Assembly: GCA_017746715.1 (NCBI GenBank)
Contig: JAGHZQ010000018.1
Location: forward strand, 1 to 34,246
From: Cyanobacteria bacterium SBLK
GTDB taxonomy: Bacteria > Cyanobacteriota > Cyanobacteriia > Cyanobacteriales > Spirulinaceae
Length of the DNA: 34,246 nucleotides
Direction of reading: 5' to 3'
This document shows positions 17,010 to 25,348 of this stretch, piece after piece. The position numbers and the translations under genes are program-made. The notes under the pieces are model-generated. The model saw nothing but the letters and a program-made list of their open reading frames with translations. It was not told where the DNA came from and searched no databases. How positions within the stretch are numbered: the stretch's first letter is position 1; every line of letters starts with the position of its first letter.

Positions 17010-18227
17010 ATGCGCCTGTCTATTTCTTGTTGGTCTCTCGCTGGCAGTTTGGCGATCGCCTTGGCGGGTAACGGGGCGTTTTTCGTCTCGAGGGGTTGGA
17101 GTCAGTCTCTTGTATTCGAAGAGTCTTCTCCTGCCGAAACCGAGATCGGCGGGGAAACTCCTCTCTTTCCCGAAGAAAGTGTCGAGCCGGAAACGACATT
17201 CGATCCCATTCACGCCCCACCACCTCGGGGATATATTCCCTCACCCTTCGACGATGCCCCCTCGAATCAGTTCAATATCTATCTGTTGGGCATTAACGAT
17301 AGCGTTACCGTCTCGATTCCCCGATTTCCCGAGTTCCAAACGGAAACTCGCATCGACCCGCAAGGGAACGTCAATATTCCCATATTGGGGCCTGTGAATA
17401 TCAACGGGCTAACGTTGGAGGAAGCGCAGACTAAGATCGGTCTCGAATTGGGCGATCGCCTGTTGAACGAACCACCAGAAGTTCTCGTCAATTTGATTAG
17501 CCCTCGGGAGACCGTCGTCACGGTTATGGGGGCTGTAGGACGGCCGGGATATTACGTCCTTAATTTTAGTTCCGATCCTGTCGATGCTATTTTACAAGCG
17601 GGAGGCAGTCTCGAAGGGGCGGATTTGCGGAAGGTGCTCGTGCGTCGGACTTTAGTGGATGGAACCGAAATCGAGCGACAGATCGACTTTTTAACCCCTT
17701 TATTGCAAGGGCAGCCCCAACCCGAGCTCTTTTTGCAGGGTGGAGATGCGGTAATCGTTCCCGAACTCGAATTGGGGGAGGAAAAAGACTACGATAGTTT
17801 ATTGGCGGCACGTTCTAATATCGCTCAACCTTTTATTGTCGTTCGCGTTCTCAATTATCCCACTCAAGGTCTCGGCCAAGTCCAATTGGCTAGCGGCTCG
17901 ACTTTTGTCGATGCGATCGCGCAAATCAATCCTTCTGCCGCCAATGCCAATTTACGTAAAATCGGTTTGGTTCGTTTCGATCCCGAACAAGGTAAAGCCG
18001 TAACGCAGGTTTTAGATGCTAAGGCGGCTTTGTTAGGGGATTTGAGTCAGGATATCCCGTTGAAAAATCATGATGTCATTGTCGTCAATCGCAATTTACT
18101 GGCCAAGTTAACTTACAGTTTAAATATTTTTACCCAGCCGTTTCGGGATGTTCTTGGTTTTTTGCTCTTCTTCGATCAATTGAGCAACAGCGCAACAAAT
18201 TTGTTTAATCCCTCGGTCAATCAATAA
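17010..18227 (+). CDS. Polysaccharide export protein (Wza-like, PES and SLBB domains)
   Basis: ATG at 17010 gives 405 residues beginning with a signal peptide (MRLSISCWSLAGSLAIALAG). An upstream frame-compatible ATG at 16959 would overlap the previous gene and bury the signal, so I prefer 17010. The polysaccharide export domain lies at about 90-170 (YLLGINDSVTVSIPRFPEFQ, RIDPQGNVNIPILGPVNINGLTLEEAQ), followed by SLBB-like domains (VTVMGAVGRPGYYVL; a second near FIVVRVLNYPTQGLGQVQL). The C-terminus has a helix that could cross the outer membrane (LLFFDQLSNSATNLF). Such proteins form the outer-membrane channel for capsule or exopolysaccharide. Co-transcription with the exosortase pair links polymer export with PEP-CTERM processing. 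Confidence 0.92.
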   Translation: MRLSISCWSLAGSLAIALAGNGAFFVSRGWSQSLVFEESSPAETEIGGETPLFPEESVEPETTFDPIHAPPPRGYIPSPFDDAPSNQFNIYLLGINDSVTVSIPRFPEFQTETRIDPQGNVNIPILGPVNINGLTLEEAQTKIGLELGDRLLNEPPEVLVNLISPRETVVTVMGAVGRPGYYVLNFSSDPVDAILQAGGSLEGADLRKVLVRRTLVDGTEIERQIDFLTPLLQGQPQPELFLQGGDAVIVPELELGEEKDYDSLLAARSNIAQPFIVVRVLNYPTQGLGQVQLASGSTFVDAIAQINPSAANANLRKIGLVRFDPEQGKAVTQVLDAKAALLGDLSQDIPLKNHDVIVVNRNLLAKLTYSLNIFTQPFRDVLGFLLFFDQLSNSATNLFNPSVNQ

Positions 18228-18260
18228 AGATTTCCTTTGACGAAGATGTAAAAATCCTCT

Positions 18261-18461
18261 TTAAAAATCATCGGGAATCACCCATTTAGGCGGTTCGCTG
18301 AGCTTTTTCATGCGAGCAATATGGGCAATTTCGTGCATTTTATCCAAAGAGGTTTCCTGCATGAATTTGTTAGCTTGTTCTGCGTACTGTAGGTTAGGGC
18401 ATTTATCCCCCAAAACGCAGCCGTTAATGCATTCTTTCGTGCAGTCGATGGTGGTCTTCAT
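18261..18461 (-). CDS. Small Cys-rich conserved-looking protein
   Basis: The 66-residue protein begins MKTTIDCTKECINGC, giving a Cys-x3-Cys-x3-Cys-x5-Cys cluster in the first 21 residues. An amphipathic helical part and the end EPPKWVIPDDF follow. The spacing suggests a metal or Fe-S site, but no family was recognised. It converges on the polysaccharide export gene, 33 bp between stops. A frame this regular in composition is likely real. Confidence 0.65.
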   Translation of the reverse strand: MKTTIDCTKECINGCVLGDKCPNLQYAEQANKFMQETSLDKMHEIAHIARMKKLSEPPKWVIPDDF

Positions 18462-18504
18462 GTTCTTTTTCGGTCGATTTGTCCTCGCTCATTTTATCAG
18501 AGAA

Positions 18505-18770
18505 TTACTGTTGCTTCTCGATCGCTTCTTGCCAGTACGCGATCGCATGACCTTGAAAATGTAGTTCGATAGTATTTTCCCGGCGCTTTTGCTTGCCATG
18601 GCGATCGCGATCGTGCCAAATCCAGCGAAGGACTGCGCGATCTCCATTTCCTCAATCTCGATGCGAATCGCCTCGATGGAGCGAAAATAATCGGCAGTGA
18701 CGCGAGCGATCGCATCTCGCCTGCTAATTTTTTGTTTCCCTCGTCTTGAGATTAACTTATCAAGGGTAAG
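18505..18770 (-). pseudogene. Decayed, frameshifted copy of the NTF2/SnoaL-like gene at 20547-20894
   Basis: Read on the minus strand, this segment matches the intact gene 2 kb away: RRDAIARVTADYFRSIE, then after a net loss of about 10 bp near 18640-18645 the frame shifts to DRAVLRWIWHDRD and GHAIAYWQEAIEKQQ, ending at TAA (18505-18507). Upstream, GKQKIS aligns with GGQKIQ of the intact protein, and an LTLD-KL match continues to about 18770 with another indel. Weaker similarity may extend to about 18845, including replaced start-region sequence. The copies are close enough for an internal duplication. No open frame covers the domain, so it is a relic. Confidence 0.85.
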
Positions 18771-19063
18771 GACTTTTAAAATCTTTATATTGATCGCAAA
18801 AGTGACAATCTTGCGGTTTAATCGCTTAAATTTGACTTAAATCTACTATTTTTTCAATTTTTTTGGTTTGTTTATGTGTAGAATTCTAGATAGAAAATTC
18901 AGTACGAAATTTTCCTAATACTGTAGATACAGTTACGTTAATCGAGAAGCGAGCTTAGACTTGATAGTTCTATTATGTCTTGGCCGAACTCAATACGTGC
19001 CGAGACGACAGTTAGGGAATATCGATCGTGGGATTTTTGGAAATTACAATTCGGAGACTAACA
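18771..19063. other. Spacer upstream of the LVIVD gene
   Basis: This AT-rich region between the NTF2-like relic and the beta-propeller gene probably contains the latter's promoter. The first 75 bases may be further relic. No other feature was recognised beyond the GGAGA ribosome-binding site just before 19064. Confidence 0.4.
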
Positions 19064-20473
19064 ATGAATACGTGGCGAAGTGACGGTCTTGTCCTCAAGA
19101 CACGTCAACTGTTAATTTTTATGCTTGCGACCTTGATTTGCGTGGGTGTTGCAGTCAGTCCCGCACGAGCAGCCGTAACGACTGAGCTTATCGGTGAATT
19201 CCCAACTCGAGGCCCGGCTCGAGAAGTCGCGATCGCCGACAACATCGCCTACGTGGCCGAAGAAGGTGTTGGGCTGGAAATTATTGATGTCAGCAAACCG
19301 GAAGCTCCCAAACTAATCTGGAGTTTCGGTGGTTTTGATGGCTACGGAGTAGCGGTCTCGGATACAGTGGCTTATTCGGCTGTTTACGAAGATGGGCTGG
19401 TTATTTTCCCTTTCGACATTGGCGTTTTGCTCCCCGGTTACGTCACCGATCGCCCTGCCTTGAAAGTGGCGATCGCGGACAACGACAACGATATTATTTA
19501 CGTGGTGGAAGACGGTTTTGGGTTAGAAGTTCATGAATATACCGACAGCGGGCCCAGCACTTATCCCCTCGGCTCTTTTTCGCTCCCCCCCTCTAGCGAT
19601 CCTTATGACGTCGCGAGCGCAGGCAGCAACGCCTATATGACTGTTTATGATTTCGATCGCAAAAGTCCCAAACTGGAAATTATTAATGTCCGCGACCCGG
19701 AAAAGCCCACATCCCTCAACAGTTTCGAGCTTCCGAACAAAAGCGTTCCCTACGGAGTAACGATCGCAGACAACATTGCCTACATCGCTAATGGTTTTGC
19801 CGGGTTGGGAACTATTGATGTCCGCAACCCGCTAAATCCCGAATCCCTCGGCTATTTAAATACTCTGGGCACGGCTCGGGACGTCGCGATCGCGGACAAC
19901 CTTGCCTACCTGGCTGCTGGGGAGGCTGGGCTGGAAATTATCGATGTCCGCGACCCGGAAGATCTCGAAATGGTTGGTGGTTTCTATACTCTGGGCTATG
20001 CCTACGGAGTAGCGAGCGCAGACGACATTGCCTACGTAGCTGCTGGAGATGCTGGGCTGAAGATTATTCGCGTTACCCCGGATGCGACCCCGACCATTCC
20101 CGTCAACCTATCCGTTGCTCCCCAAACAATTACCGAAACGGGTTCTCCTGCTGTCATCATTATTGCTACGGCTTCCGCACCTGTTGTGGGCGAACAAACC
20201 CTCGATGTTACCCTCAAGGGTACGGCAACAGCGAATGATTTCACCAATCCCATCCCAGCAACCATCACGATTGCCGATGGCGAAACCCAAGGCTTTTTTA
20301 CACTCAACATCAAGGAAGACAACCTGAGTGAAGGCTCGCAAATAGCAATATTTACGATTTCTAATCCTTCCTCCGGGCTGAGTCTTGGCGATACGACGAG
20401 CGTAGATATCAAGATCGCCGATTCATCTCCAAAAGTTACGCTGACCCTTACTCCTAATGTTTGGGTTAACTAA
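19064..20473 (+). CDS. Secreted LVIVD-repeat beta-propeller protein with Calx-beta-like domain
   Basis: ATG at 19064 (GGAGA about 8 bp upstream) gives 469 residues and a clean signal peptide ending ARAA; a start at 19028 (GTG) would add 12 residues before it. Seven LVIVD-type repeats of about 40-45 residues follow, each with the pattern VAIADNIAYVA...GLEIIDV (residues ~45-325), enough for a seven-bladed propeller. A Calx-beta-like domain (~335-450; ITIADGETQGFFTLNIKEDN) completes the protein. Such proteins are extracellular or periplasmic and may bind partners or calcium; no enzyme motif was seen. The last residues (TLTPNVWVN) are atypical for a Calx-beta end and might be a truncation. The gene converges on the NTF2-like gene. 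Confidence 0.88.
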   Translation: MNTWRSDGLVLKTRQLLIFMLATLICVGVAVSPARAAVTTELIGEFPTRGPAREVAIADNIAYVAEEGVGLEIIDVSKPEAPKLIWSFGGFDGYGVAVSDTVAYSAVYEDGLVIFPFDIGVLLPGYVTDRPALKVAIADNDNDIIYVVEDGFGLEVHEYTDSGPSTYPLGSFSLPPSSDPYDVASAGSNAYMTVYDFDRKSPKLEIINVRDPEKPTSLNSFELPNKSVPYGVTIADNIAYIANGFAGLGTIDVRNPLNPESLGYLNTLGTARDVAIADNLAYLAAGEAGLEIIDVRDPEDLEMVGGFYTLGYAYGVASADDIAYVAAGDAGLKIIRVTPDATPTIPVNLSVAPQTITETGSPAVIIIATASAPVVGEQTLDVTLKGTATANDFTNPIPATITIADGETQGFFTLNIKEDNLSEGSQIAIFTISNPSSGLSLGDTTSVDIKIADSSPKVTLTLTPNVWVN

Positions 20474-20497
20474 CAGAAAGTTCCTCTCTATGTGACA

Positions 20498-20523
20498 GCG
20501 AGGCGATCGCGCGATCGCCTCGC
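20498..20523. terminator. Perfect 26-bp palindrome (two abutting HIP1 sites) between convergent genes
   Basis: GCGAGGCGATCGC (20498-20510) is followed directly by its exact reverse complement GCGATCGCCTCGC (20511-20523). As RNA it can form a very stable GC-rich hairpin. It sits 25 bp past the LVIVD stop and 24 bp past the NTF2-like stop, a position suited to a bidirectional terminator, although no T-tract is present. Confidence 0.55.
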
Positions 20524-20546
20524 CTACTCTCTATTTTCAGGTTTAT

Positions 20547-20894
20547 TCATTCAATCGCTTCTTGCCAGTACGCGATCGCCTCCCCGCGAAAAGAGAGTTC
20601 AATGGTATTTTCTGTACGCTTTTGCTTGCCCTCGCCATCCCGAGCCTGCCAAATCCAGCGAATGACGGCACGATCGCCATTCACATTCATCTCTTCAATC
20701 TCGATGCGAATCTCCTCAATGGAGCGAAAATAATCGGCAGTGACGCGGGCGATCTCGTCTCGTCCTTGGATTTTTTGCCCTCCTGCTAACACAAGTTTGG
20801 CATCCAAGGTAAAAAGTGCGGCAAATTGTATGGCATCTCTTTGCTGGCAGGTTTCTACCGCTTTGACGATCGCTTTTCTCAGTTCTTGGCTCAT
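20547..20894 (-). CDS. NTF2/SnoaL-like (DUF4440-type) protein
   Basis: The 115-residue protein has the cone-shaped NTF2-like pattern: N-terminal helices (AIVKAVETCQQRDAIQFAALF), then TLDAKLVLAGGQKIQGRDEIA, helix VTADYFRSIEEI and a beta-sheet with WIWQAR and AIAYWQEAIE. The SnoaL/DUF4440 families include enzymes and ligand-binding proteins, so a reaction cannot be assigned. A decayed duplicate lies at 18505-18770. It is divergent from uvrC, with the 5-unit heptamer array in the spacer. Confidence 0.82.
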   Translation of the reverse strand: MSQELRKAIVKAVETCQQRDAIQFAALFTLDAKLVLAGGQKIQGRDEIARVTADYFRSIEEIRIEIEEMNVNGDRAVIRWIWQARDGEGKQKRTENTIELSFRGEAIAYWQEAIE

Positions 20895-20957
20895 AGAAAA
20901 ATGCCTATTTTTCGAGGATTGTTGAGATAATGAAAAATATAGCGTTAATTGTAAAAA

Positions 20958-20992
20958 TTGATAATTGATAGTTGATAATTGATAGTTGATAT
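20958..20992. repeat. Heptamer tandem repeat (TTGATAR) x5 supplying the uvrC start
   Basis: Five units beginning at 20958 (TTGATAA, TTGATAG, TTGATAA, TTGATAG, TTGATAT) run up to the uvrC start. The fifth unit contributes the AT of the ATG at 20991. An in-frame TTG inside the array (20979) could serve as an alternative start. Confidence 0.85.
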
Positions 20993-22898
20993 GACTGCAT
21001 CCACGACACTCAAAACCTTACAACAAGATACAGAGCGCCTTGAAAAGCGACTGAAGGAAATTCCTCCAGAACCCGGCGTTTATTTAATGCGAGATGGGAC
21101 GGATGAGATTCTCTATATCGGCAAGTCCAAGAAATTGCGATCGCGAGTGCGCTCTTATTTTCGCGATTCCCAAAGATTGAGCGACCGCATTGCCATGATG
21201 GTGCGTCAAATCGCGGAAATTGAGTTTATCGTTACCGATACGGAAGTTGAGGCACTCGCTCTAGAAGCCAACCTAATCAAACAACACCAACCTCATTATA
21301 ACGTCCTGCTCAAAGACGATAAAAAATATCCCTACGTTTGCATGACTTGGTCGGAAAAATATCCCCGTATTTTTATTACTCGCAAGCGTCGCTTGAAAAA
21401 CAATCGCGATCGCTATTACGGTCCTTATGTAGACGTGCGTTTATTGCGTCAAACCCTATACCTCGTGAAACGTCTTTTTCCCTTGCGCCAGCGTCCCAAA
21501 CCTTTATTTAAAGATCGTCCCTGTCTCAATTACGATATCGGTCGCTGTCCGGGGGTTTGTCAGGATCTCATTACTTCTGAAGACTATCGCAAAACCCTTG
21601 AAAAAGTGGCCATGGTTTTTCAAGGTAGGAGTGGTGAACTGATCCAATTGTTGCAAAAACAAATGGAAAAAGCCGCCGAAGAATTGAACTTTGAAAGTGC
21701 CGCCCAAATTCGCGATCGCATTCGCGGTTTGGATGCTCTCCACGCCGATCAAAAAGTCGCCTTACCCGACGATACGCTCTCCCGAGACGCGATCGCTTTA
21801 GCCAGAGACGATCGCCATTGCTGCATTCAACTTTTCCAAGTCCGAGCGGGGAAATTGGTGGGACGTTTGGGCTATTTTGCCGAAACCCTATCGGGAACGC
21901 CCGCAGCGATTTTACAACGGGTCTTGGAGGAACATTATTTACAGGTCGATCCGGTGGAAATTCCCGCCGAAATTCTCATACAATACGAACTACCCGAGGG
22001 GGAAATCTTGGCAGAATGGCTGGCAAAACGACGGGGACGAAAAGTGAGTCTCGTTGCACCCCAACGCCAAAGTAAAGCCGATTTAATCGAGATGGTGGAA
22101 CGGAATGCAGGGTACGAATTAGAGAGGACGCAAAAACAACGCGATCGCGACGCACAATCCCTGCAAGATTTAACCGAAATTCTCGATTTGCCGGAAATTC
22201 CCAAGCGCATCGAAGGTTATGATATTTCTCACATGCAAGGCTCTAATGCCGTCGCCTCGCGGGTGGTATTTGTCGATGGCGTTCCCGCAAAACAGTATTA
22301 CCGCCATTATAAAATTCAGAATCCAGAGGTGAGAATCGGGCGATCGGATGACTTTGCCAGCTTAGCAGAAATTATCGGGCGACGCTTTCGCAAATATCTC
22401 GAAGATCCGAATTTAAACCGTCAAGAGGATGCGGATTTTCCCGATTTAGTGATGATTGATGGCGGGAAGGGGCAACTTTCCGCTGTGATGGCAGTATTGC
22501 AGGGAAATGTAGAAAATCCGGTTTTAGAAGAATTAAAAGTGGTCAGTTTGGCCAAACAACGAGAAGAAATCTTTTTACCGGGGGAATCTTTCCCTTTAGA
22601 AACCGATGCAGAACAGCCCGGGGTACAATTATTGCGACGGGTGAGAGACGAAGCGCACCGCTTTGCCGTTAGCTTTCACCGACAGCAACGCTTAAAACAG
22701 GGACGGCGATCGCGCTTGGAAGAAATTCCGGGGTTGGGATTCGAGCGCCAAAAACAGTTACTGTCCCATTTTCATTCGATCGATTATATCCGCGAAGCCA
22801 GTTTGGAACAACTCCAAGAAGTGCCCGGAATCGGCTTGCATTTGGCCAAGGGAATCTATACTTATTTTCATCCCGATCGCTCGGTCATTGATAGTTGA
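20991..22898 (+). CDS. uvrC: UvrABC nucleotide-excision repair endonuclease subunit C
   Basis: The protein from ATG 20991 is 635 residues, near the family's usual length. Its GIY-YIG nuclease domain has [10 protein letters not shown] and [19 protein letters not shown] Cys cluster ([14 protein letters not shown]), a UVR motif ([16 protein letters not shown]), an RNase-H-like C-terminal nuclease domain ([43 protein letters not shown]) and tandem helix-hairpin-helix motifs ([21 protein letters not shown]) follow. UvrC makes both incisions around a lesion bound by UvrB. Start and stop both lie in heptamer repeats: the last three residues (IDS) and the TGA are encoded by the downstream array. The start at TTG 20979 would add four repeat-encoded residues. 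Confidence 0.98.
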   Translation: MTASTTLKTLQQDTERLEKRLKEIPPEPGVYLMRDGTDEILYIGKSKKLRSRVRSYFRDSQRLSDRIAMMVRQIAEIEFIVTDTEVEALALEANLIKQHQPHYNVLLKDDKKYPYVCMTWSEKYPRIFITRKRRLKNNRDRYYGPYVDVRLLRQTLYLVKRLFPLRQRPKPLFKDRPCLNYDIGRCPGVCQDLITSEDYRKTLEKVAMVFQGRSGELIQLLQKQMEKAAEELNFESAAQIRDRIRGLDALHADQKVALPDDTLSRDAIALARDDRHCCIQLFQVRAGKLVGRLGYFAETLSGTPAAILQRVLEEHYLQVDPVEIPAEILIQYELPEGEILAEWLAKRRGRKVSLVAPQRQSKADLIEMVERNAGYELERTQKQRDRDAQSLQDLTEILDLPEIPKRIEGYDISHMQGSNAVASRVVFVDGVPAKQYYRHYKIQNPEVRIGRSDDFASLAEIIGRRFRKYLEDPNLNRQEDADFPDLVMIDGGKGQLSAVMAVLQGNVENPVLEELKVVSLAKQREEIFLPGESFPLETDAEQPGVQLLRRVRDEAHRFAVSFHRQQRLKQGRRSRLEEIPGLGFERQKQLLSHFHSIDYIREASLEQLQEVPGIGLHLAKGIYTYFHPDRSVIDS

Positions 22899-22957
22899 TA
22901 GTTGATAGTTGACAATTGATAGTTGACAATTGATAGTTGACAATTGATAGTTGATCA
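22888..22957. repeat. Heptamer tandem repeat (TTGATAG/TTGACAA) x10 containing the uvrC stop
   Basis: Ten consecutive heptamers from 22888: TTGATAG three times, then TTGACAA and TTGATAG alternating three times, then TTGATCA. The uvrC stop TGA (22896-22898) lies in the second unit, and the array ends 12 bp before the ycf51 ATG. It has the same unit as the array upstream of uvrC. Confidence 0.9.
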
Positions 22958-22968
22958 TTGGACGGACA

Positions 22969-23499
22969 ATGCCCGAAAATCTTCCCATTCCCACCGATCT
23001 CGCCGTTTACACCCAATGGTGCGGTATTTTAACCCTCGTTCTCCTCGCCAGTACTATTTTGGCTTTTTTATTCAAATGGGGATTGCGCTTTCGCCTTTTT
23101 GGCGCGACAGCATTTGCCACAGTTGTGACCATTGGTTTCTTCGGACTCAATTTGGGACTCTTCACTCGCGTTGCTATCCCTGGAGTCGTTCGCTATACTT
23201 TAGTTTTCGATAACGCGGCAGATAATGTGGTGATTGCACTTCCTCCCGAAACAACGCGATCGCAAGTTGAAGCAACACTCCGTCAAGCTGCTATCGATAT
23301 TTCCCCTTTCGGACGAATGGGCACCCAAGAGGGTATCGTCACCATTCGCGCCAGAACTGTCATTCACCCCCGACCCGGGGTTTCCGTCCCTCTCTATTTA
23401 GGTCAAACGCAAAAACCTGCCAACTCTCGCGATCCCGAAGCTCTCGCCGTCGAACTATTTCCGCAAAATTGGCAAAGACTTTCTTCAGTTAACACTTAA
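22969..23499 (+). CDS. Ycf51 (DUF2518) family membrane protein
   Basis: ATG at 22969 gives 176 residues; an in-frame TTG at 22951 lies inside the heptamer array and is less likely. Two membrane helices come first (about 15-35 and 45-65), followed by VAIPGVVRYTLVFDNAADNV, VEATLRQAAIDI and ARTVIHPRPGVSVPLYLGQT. That order is characteristic of Ycf51, a protein conserved in cyanobacteria and some algal plastids with no established function. It follows uvrC by 70 bp (largely repeats) and precedes the dehydrogenase gene by 3 bp, so it is probably co-transcribed with the latter. Confidence 0.82.
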   Translation: MPENLPIPTDLAVYTQWCGILTLVLLASTILAFLFKWGLRFRLFGATAFATVVTIGFFGLNLGLFTRVAIPGVVRYTLVFDNAADNVVIALPPETTRSQVEATLRQAAIDISPFGRMGTQEGIVTIRARTVIHPRPGVSVPLYLGQTQKPANSRDPEALAVELFPQNWQRLSSVNT

Positions 23500-23502
23500 C
23501 AG

Positions 23503-24657
23503 ATGGAAAAATCTACTTTACAGATCGCTCCCTTGCTCGTTTCTCCGGCTAAAGTTCTCCGGGGAACTGGGATTATTCATCACTGCGGTGCAGAAATCGC
23601 GCGCTTGGGAAAACGCCCCCTCGTCGTTGGCGGCGATCGCGTTCTCCCTCTCGTTTTTCCGCCCCTTCAATCGGTGTTAAAACGCCAGAAACTCAAAGTA
23701 GAACGGGCTAGTTATGCCCCCGATTGTTCGGAAAGCTCCCTCAATTTACTCCAAGCCGCGATCGACGAGCATCGCGCCGATCTCGTTATCGGACTCGGGG
23801 GTGGAAAAGCCCTCGATACGGCCAAACTTCTCGCTCATTACCGTCAACTTCCCATCGTGACGATTCCTACTTCCGGGGCGACTTGCGCGGCATGGAGCGC
23901 TTTATCCAATATTTACTCGAATGAGGGGGCATTTCAATACGATGTTGCCCTCGATCGCTGTCCCGATCTCCTCATTTTGGATTACGATCTGATTCAAACT
24001 GCCCCCAAACGCACCCTCATTGCCGGCATTGGCGACGCGATCGCCAAATGGTACGAAGCCTCGGTCAGTAGCGGCAATTCTCCCGCAACCCTCACCATTG
24101 CTGCGGTGCAACAAGCCCGAGTATTGCGCGATATTTTATTACAAAAATCCCGATCGGCACTGGAAAAACCGGGGGGCGAAGATTGGCGAGAAGTCGTCGA
24201 TGCCAGTGTTTTATTGGCTGGCGTTATTGGGGGTTTGGGGGGGGCAAATTGTCGCACGGTTGCCGCTCATGCCGTACATAATGGCTTAACTCATATTCTT
24301 GAAGCTCACAATATTTTACACGGGGAAAAAGTTGCTTATGGAATTCTCGTTCAGTTGCGTTTAGAAGAAATGGTACAGGGCAATCAACTTGCAGTAACTG
24401 CCCGACAACAATTGTTAAAATTTTATCAAGATATTGGCTTGCCTAAAACTTTGGAAGATTTGGGATTGAATAATATTTCTCTTGCAGCTTTGCGTTATGG
24501 GGCAGAAGTCGCTTGCAATCCGCAATCCGACATTCACCGATTGCCATTTATCGTGACGCCAGAACAGTTGATGGCAGCAATGGTTTCGACAACCGTGACG
24601 ATTGAACATCATCGCAAACCTTTACTATTAACGGCGATTGCTGAAGGAGAAGAATGA
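23503..24657 (+). CDS. Iron-containing alcohol dehydrogenase family protein, glycerol-dehydrogenase-like
   Basis: The 384-residue protein has an N-terminal dinucleotide-binding part with GLGGGKALDTAKLLA (98-112) and VTIPTSGATCAAWSALS, as in GldA-type NAD-dependent dehydrogenases. Metal ligands are at expected places: Asp178 (AGIGDAIAKW), His256 (VAAHAVHNGL) and His273 (LHGEKVAYG). The C-terminal half is helical. GldA oxidises glycerol to dihydroxyacetone with NAD+; substrate cannot be fixed from sequence in this superfamily, which includes sn-glycerol-1-phosphate dehydrogenase and other polyol enzymes. It lies 3 bp after ycf51. Confidence 0.88.
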   Translation: MEKSTLQIAPLLVSPAKVLRGTGIIHHCGAEIARLGKRPLVVGGDRVLPLVFPPLQSVLKRQKLKVERASYAPDCSESSLNLLQAAIDEHRADLVIGLGGGKALDTAKLLAHYRQLPIVTIPTSGATCAAWSALSNIYSNEGAFQYDVALDRCPDLLILDYDLIQTAPKRTLIAGIGDAIAKWYEASVSSGNSPATLTIAAVQQARVLRDILLQKSRSALEKPGGEDWREVVDASVLLAGVIGGLGGANCRTVAAHAVHNGLTHILEAHNILHGEKVAYGILVQLRLEEMVQGNQLAVTARQQLLKFYQDIGLPKTLEDLGLNNISLAALRYGAEVACNPQSDIHRLPFIVTPEQLMAAMVSTTVTIEHHRKPLLLTAIAEGEE

Positions 24658-24958
24658 GGAAAGGCGTCTCTCGATCGACTAGAGCCTGCATTAATGCAAT
24701 TTTGGACGGTTTCCTTCTTTGGTCATGGTAGATAAATGCAAGGATCTAACGGTTGTTATTCTTATTACTCTCCCGATGTCTAAAAATGCCAATATAGAAA
24801 AATTTATCGCAAACGCAAAAGAAAGCGATCGCGGTTATTCGTTATTCAATTCCCTAAAACAAATCGACTTGTTGTTTTATTGCATCCATACAATAAAAAC
24901 AACACCCCTTATAAAGCAATGCAGCAAGCGAGTTTCCAAAAACACGAGACTTCTTCGC
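24658..24958. other. Spacer between convergent genes
   Basis: This region holds a palindrome GCATTAATGC near 24690 and the hairpin at 24870-24904. An open frame of 90 codons (24719-24991, +) exists but has odd composition, overlaps the convergent gene and shows no family feature, so I do not call it. Confidence 0.45.
24870..24904. terminator. AT-rich hairpin between convergent genes, possible terminator
   Basis: TGTTGTTTTATTG (24870-24882) pairs with CAATAAAAACAACA (24891-24904) apart from one bulged A, with an 8-base loop. It lies between the dehydrogenase gene and the convergent gene ending at 24959, and could terminate transcription from either side. The arms carry T-runs in both orientations. 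Confidence 0.4.
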
Positions 24959-25348
24959 TCAAGCCAATCTGTTCCACAAATTGCTATCTAAAAGTCGTTT
25001 TCCACCCCTTCGACCCGTTGCTAGTTTTTTGAGACTGGCTTTGGTGCTTTCTTCTACTCGTTCTCGCTCGCTCGCTTCCGATAAGGCAGGCACGGAATAT
25101 TTAATGTAGAATTCTCCCCGATACTGGAACTCAATGCGATCGATTTCCATATCTTGGAGAAATGAGGTGTGAGCGCGAAACGCGTCGATCGCTCGATTTA
25201 AGTCGTCTCGCTCGGTAAAATTCAGGCAAATTTCCCCCGTGCTCGTCAGGTGCAAGGATGGGAGAGAAATCTCCAAACATACGCCAATTAAGTCTTCGAG
25301 CCGTCTCTCCAACTCGTATTCAAAGTGAAAAAATAGACTGTCTTGCAT
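24959..25348 (-). CDS. Unrecognised protein, possibly cyanobacterial conserved
   Basis: ATG at 25348 (AGGA five bases upstream) gives 129 residues; a GTG or TTG-type start at 25390 would add 14. The protein begins MQDSLFFHFEYELERRLEDL and continues through LPSLHLTSTGEICLNFTERD and IDRIEFQYRGEFYIKYSVPA. The alternating hydrophobic pattern suggests an alpha/beta fold. The C-terminal part is charged (ESTKASLKKLATGRRGGKR). No signal peptide or membrane segment. I do not recognise the family. Confidence 0.65.
   Translation of the reverse strand: MQDSLFFHFEYELERRLEDLIGVCLEISLPSLHLTSTGEICLNFTERDDLNRAIDAFRAHTSFLQDMEIDRIEFQYRGEFYIKYSVPALSEASERERVEESTKASLKKLATGRRGGKRLLDSNLWNRLA

Noticed and set aside
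16478..17213. Two minus-strand frames opposite the exosortase partner and exporter genes
   Set aside because: No motif or RBS; the + strand genes there have clear family features.
18497..18715. 72-codon minus-strand ORF
   Set aside because: It is an out-of-frame reading of the NTF2-like relic; the homologous frame is interrupted, so no protein is called.
22888..22957. Heptamer array after uvrC as a CRISPR-like repeat
   Set aside because: Units are 7 bp with no spacers, so it is a simple tandem repeat.
24719..24991. 90-codon + strand ORF in the spacer after the dehydrogenase gene
   Set aside because: Odd composition, no ribosome-binding site, no family feature, overlaps the 3' end of a convergent gene and crosses the hairpin at 24870-24904.
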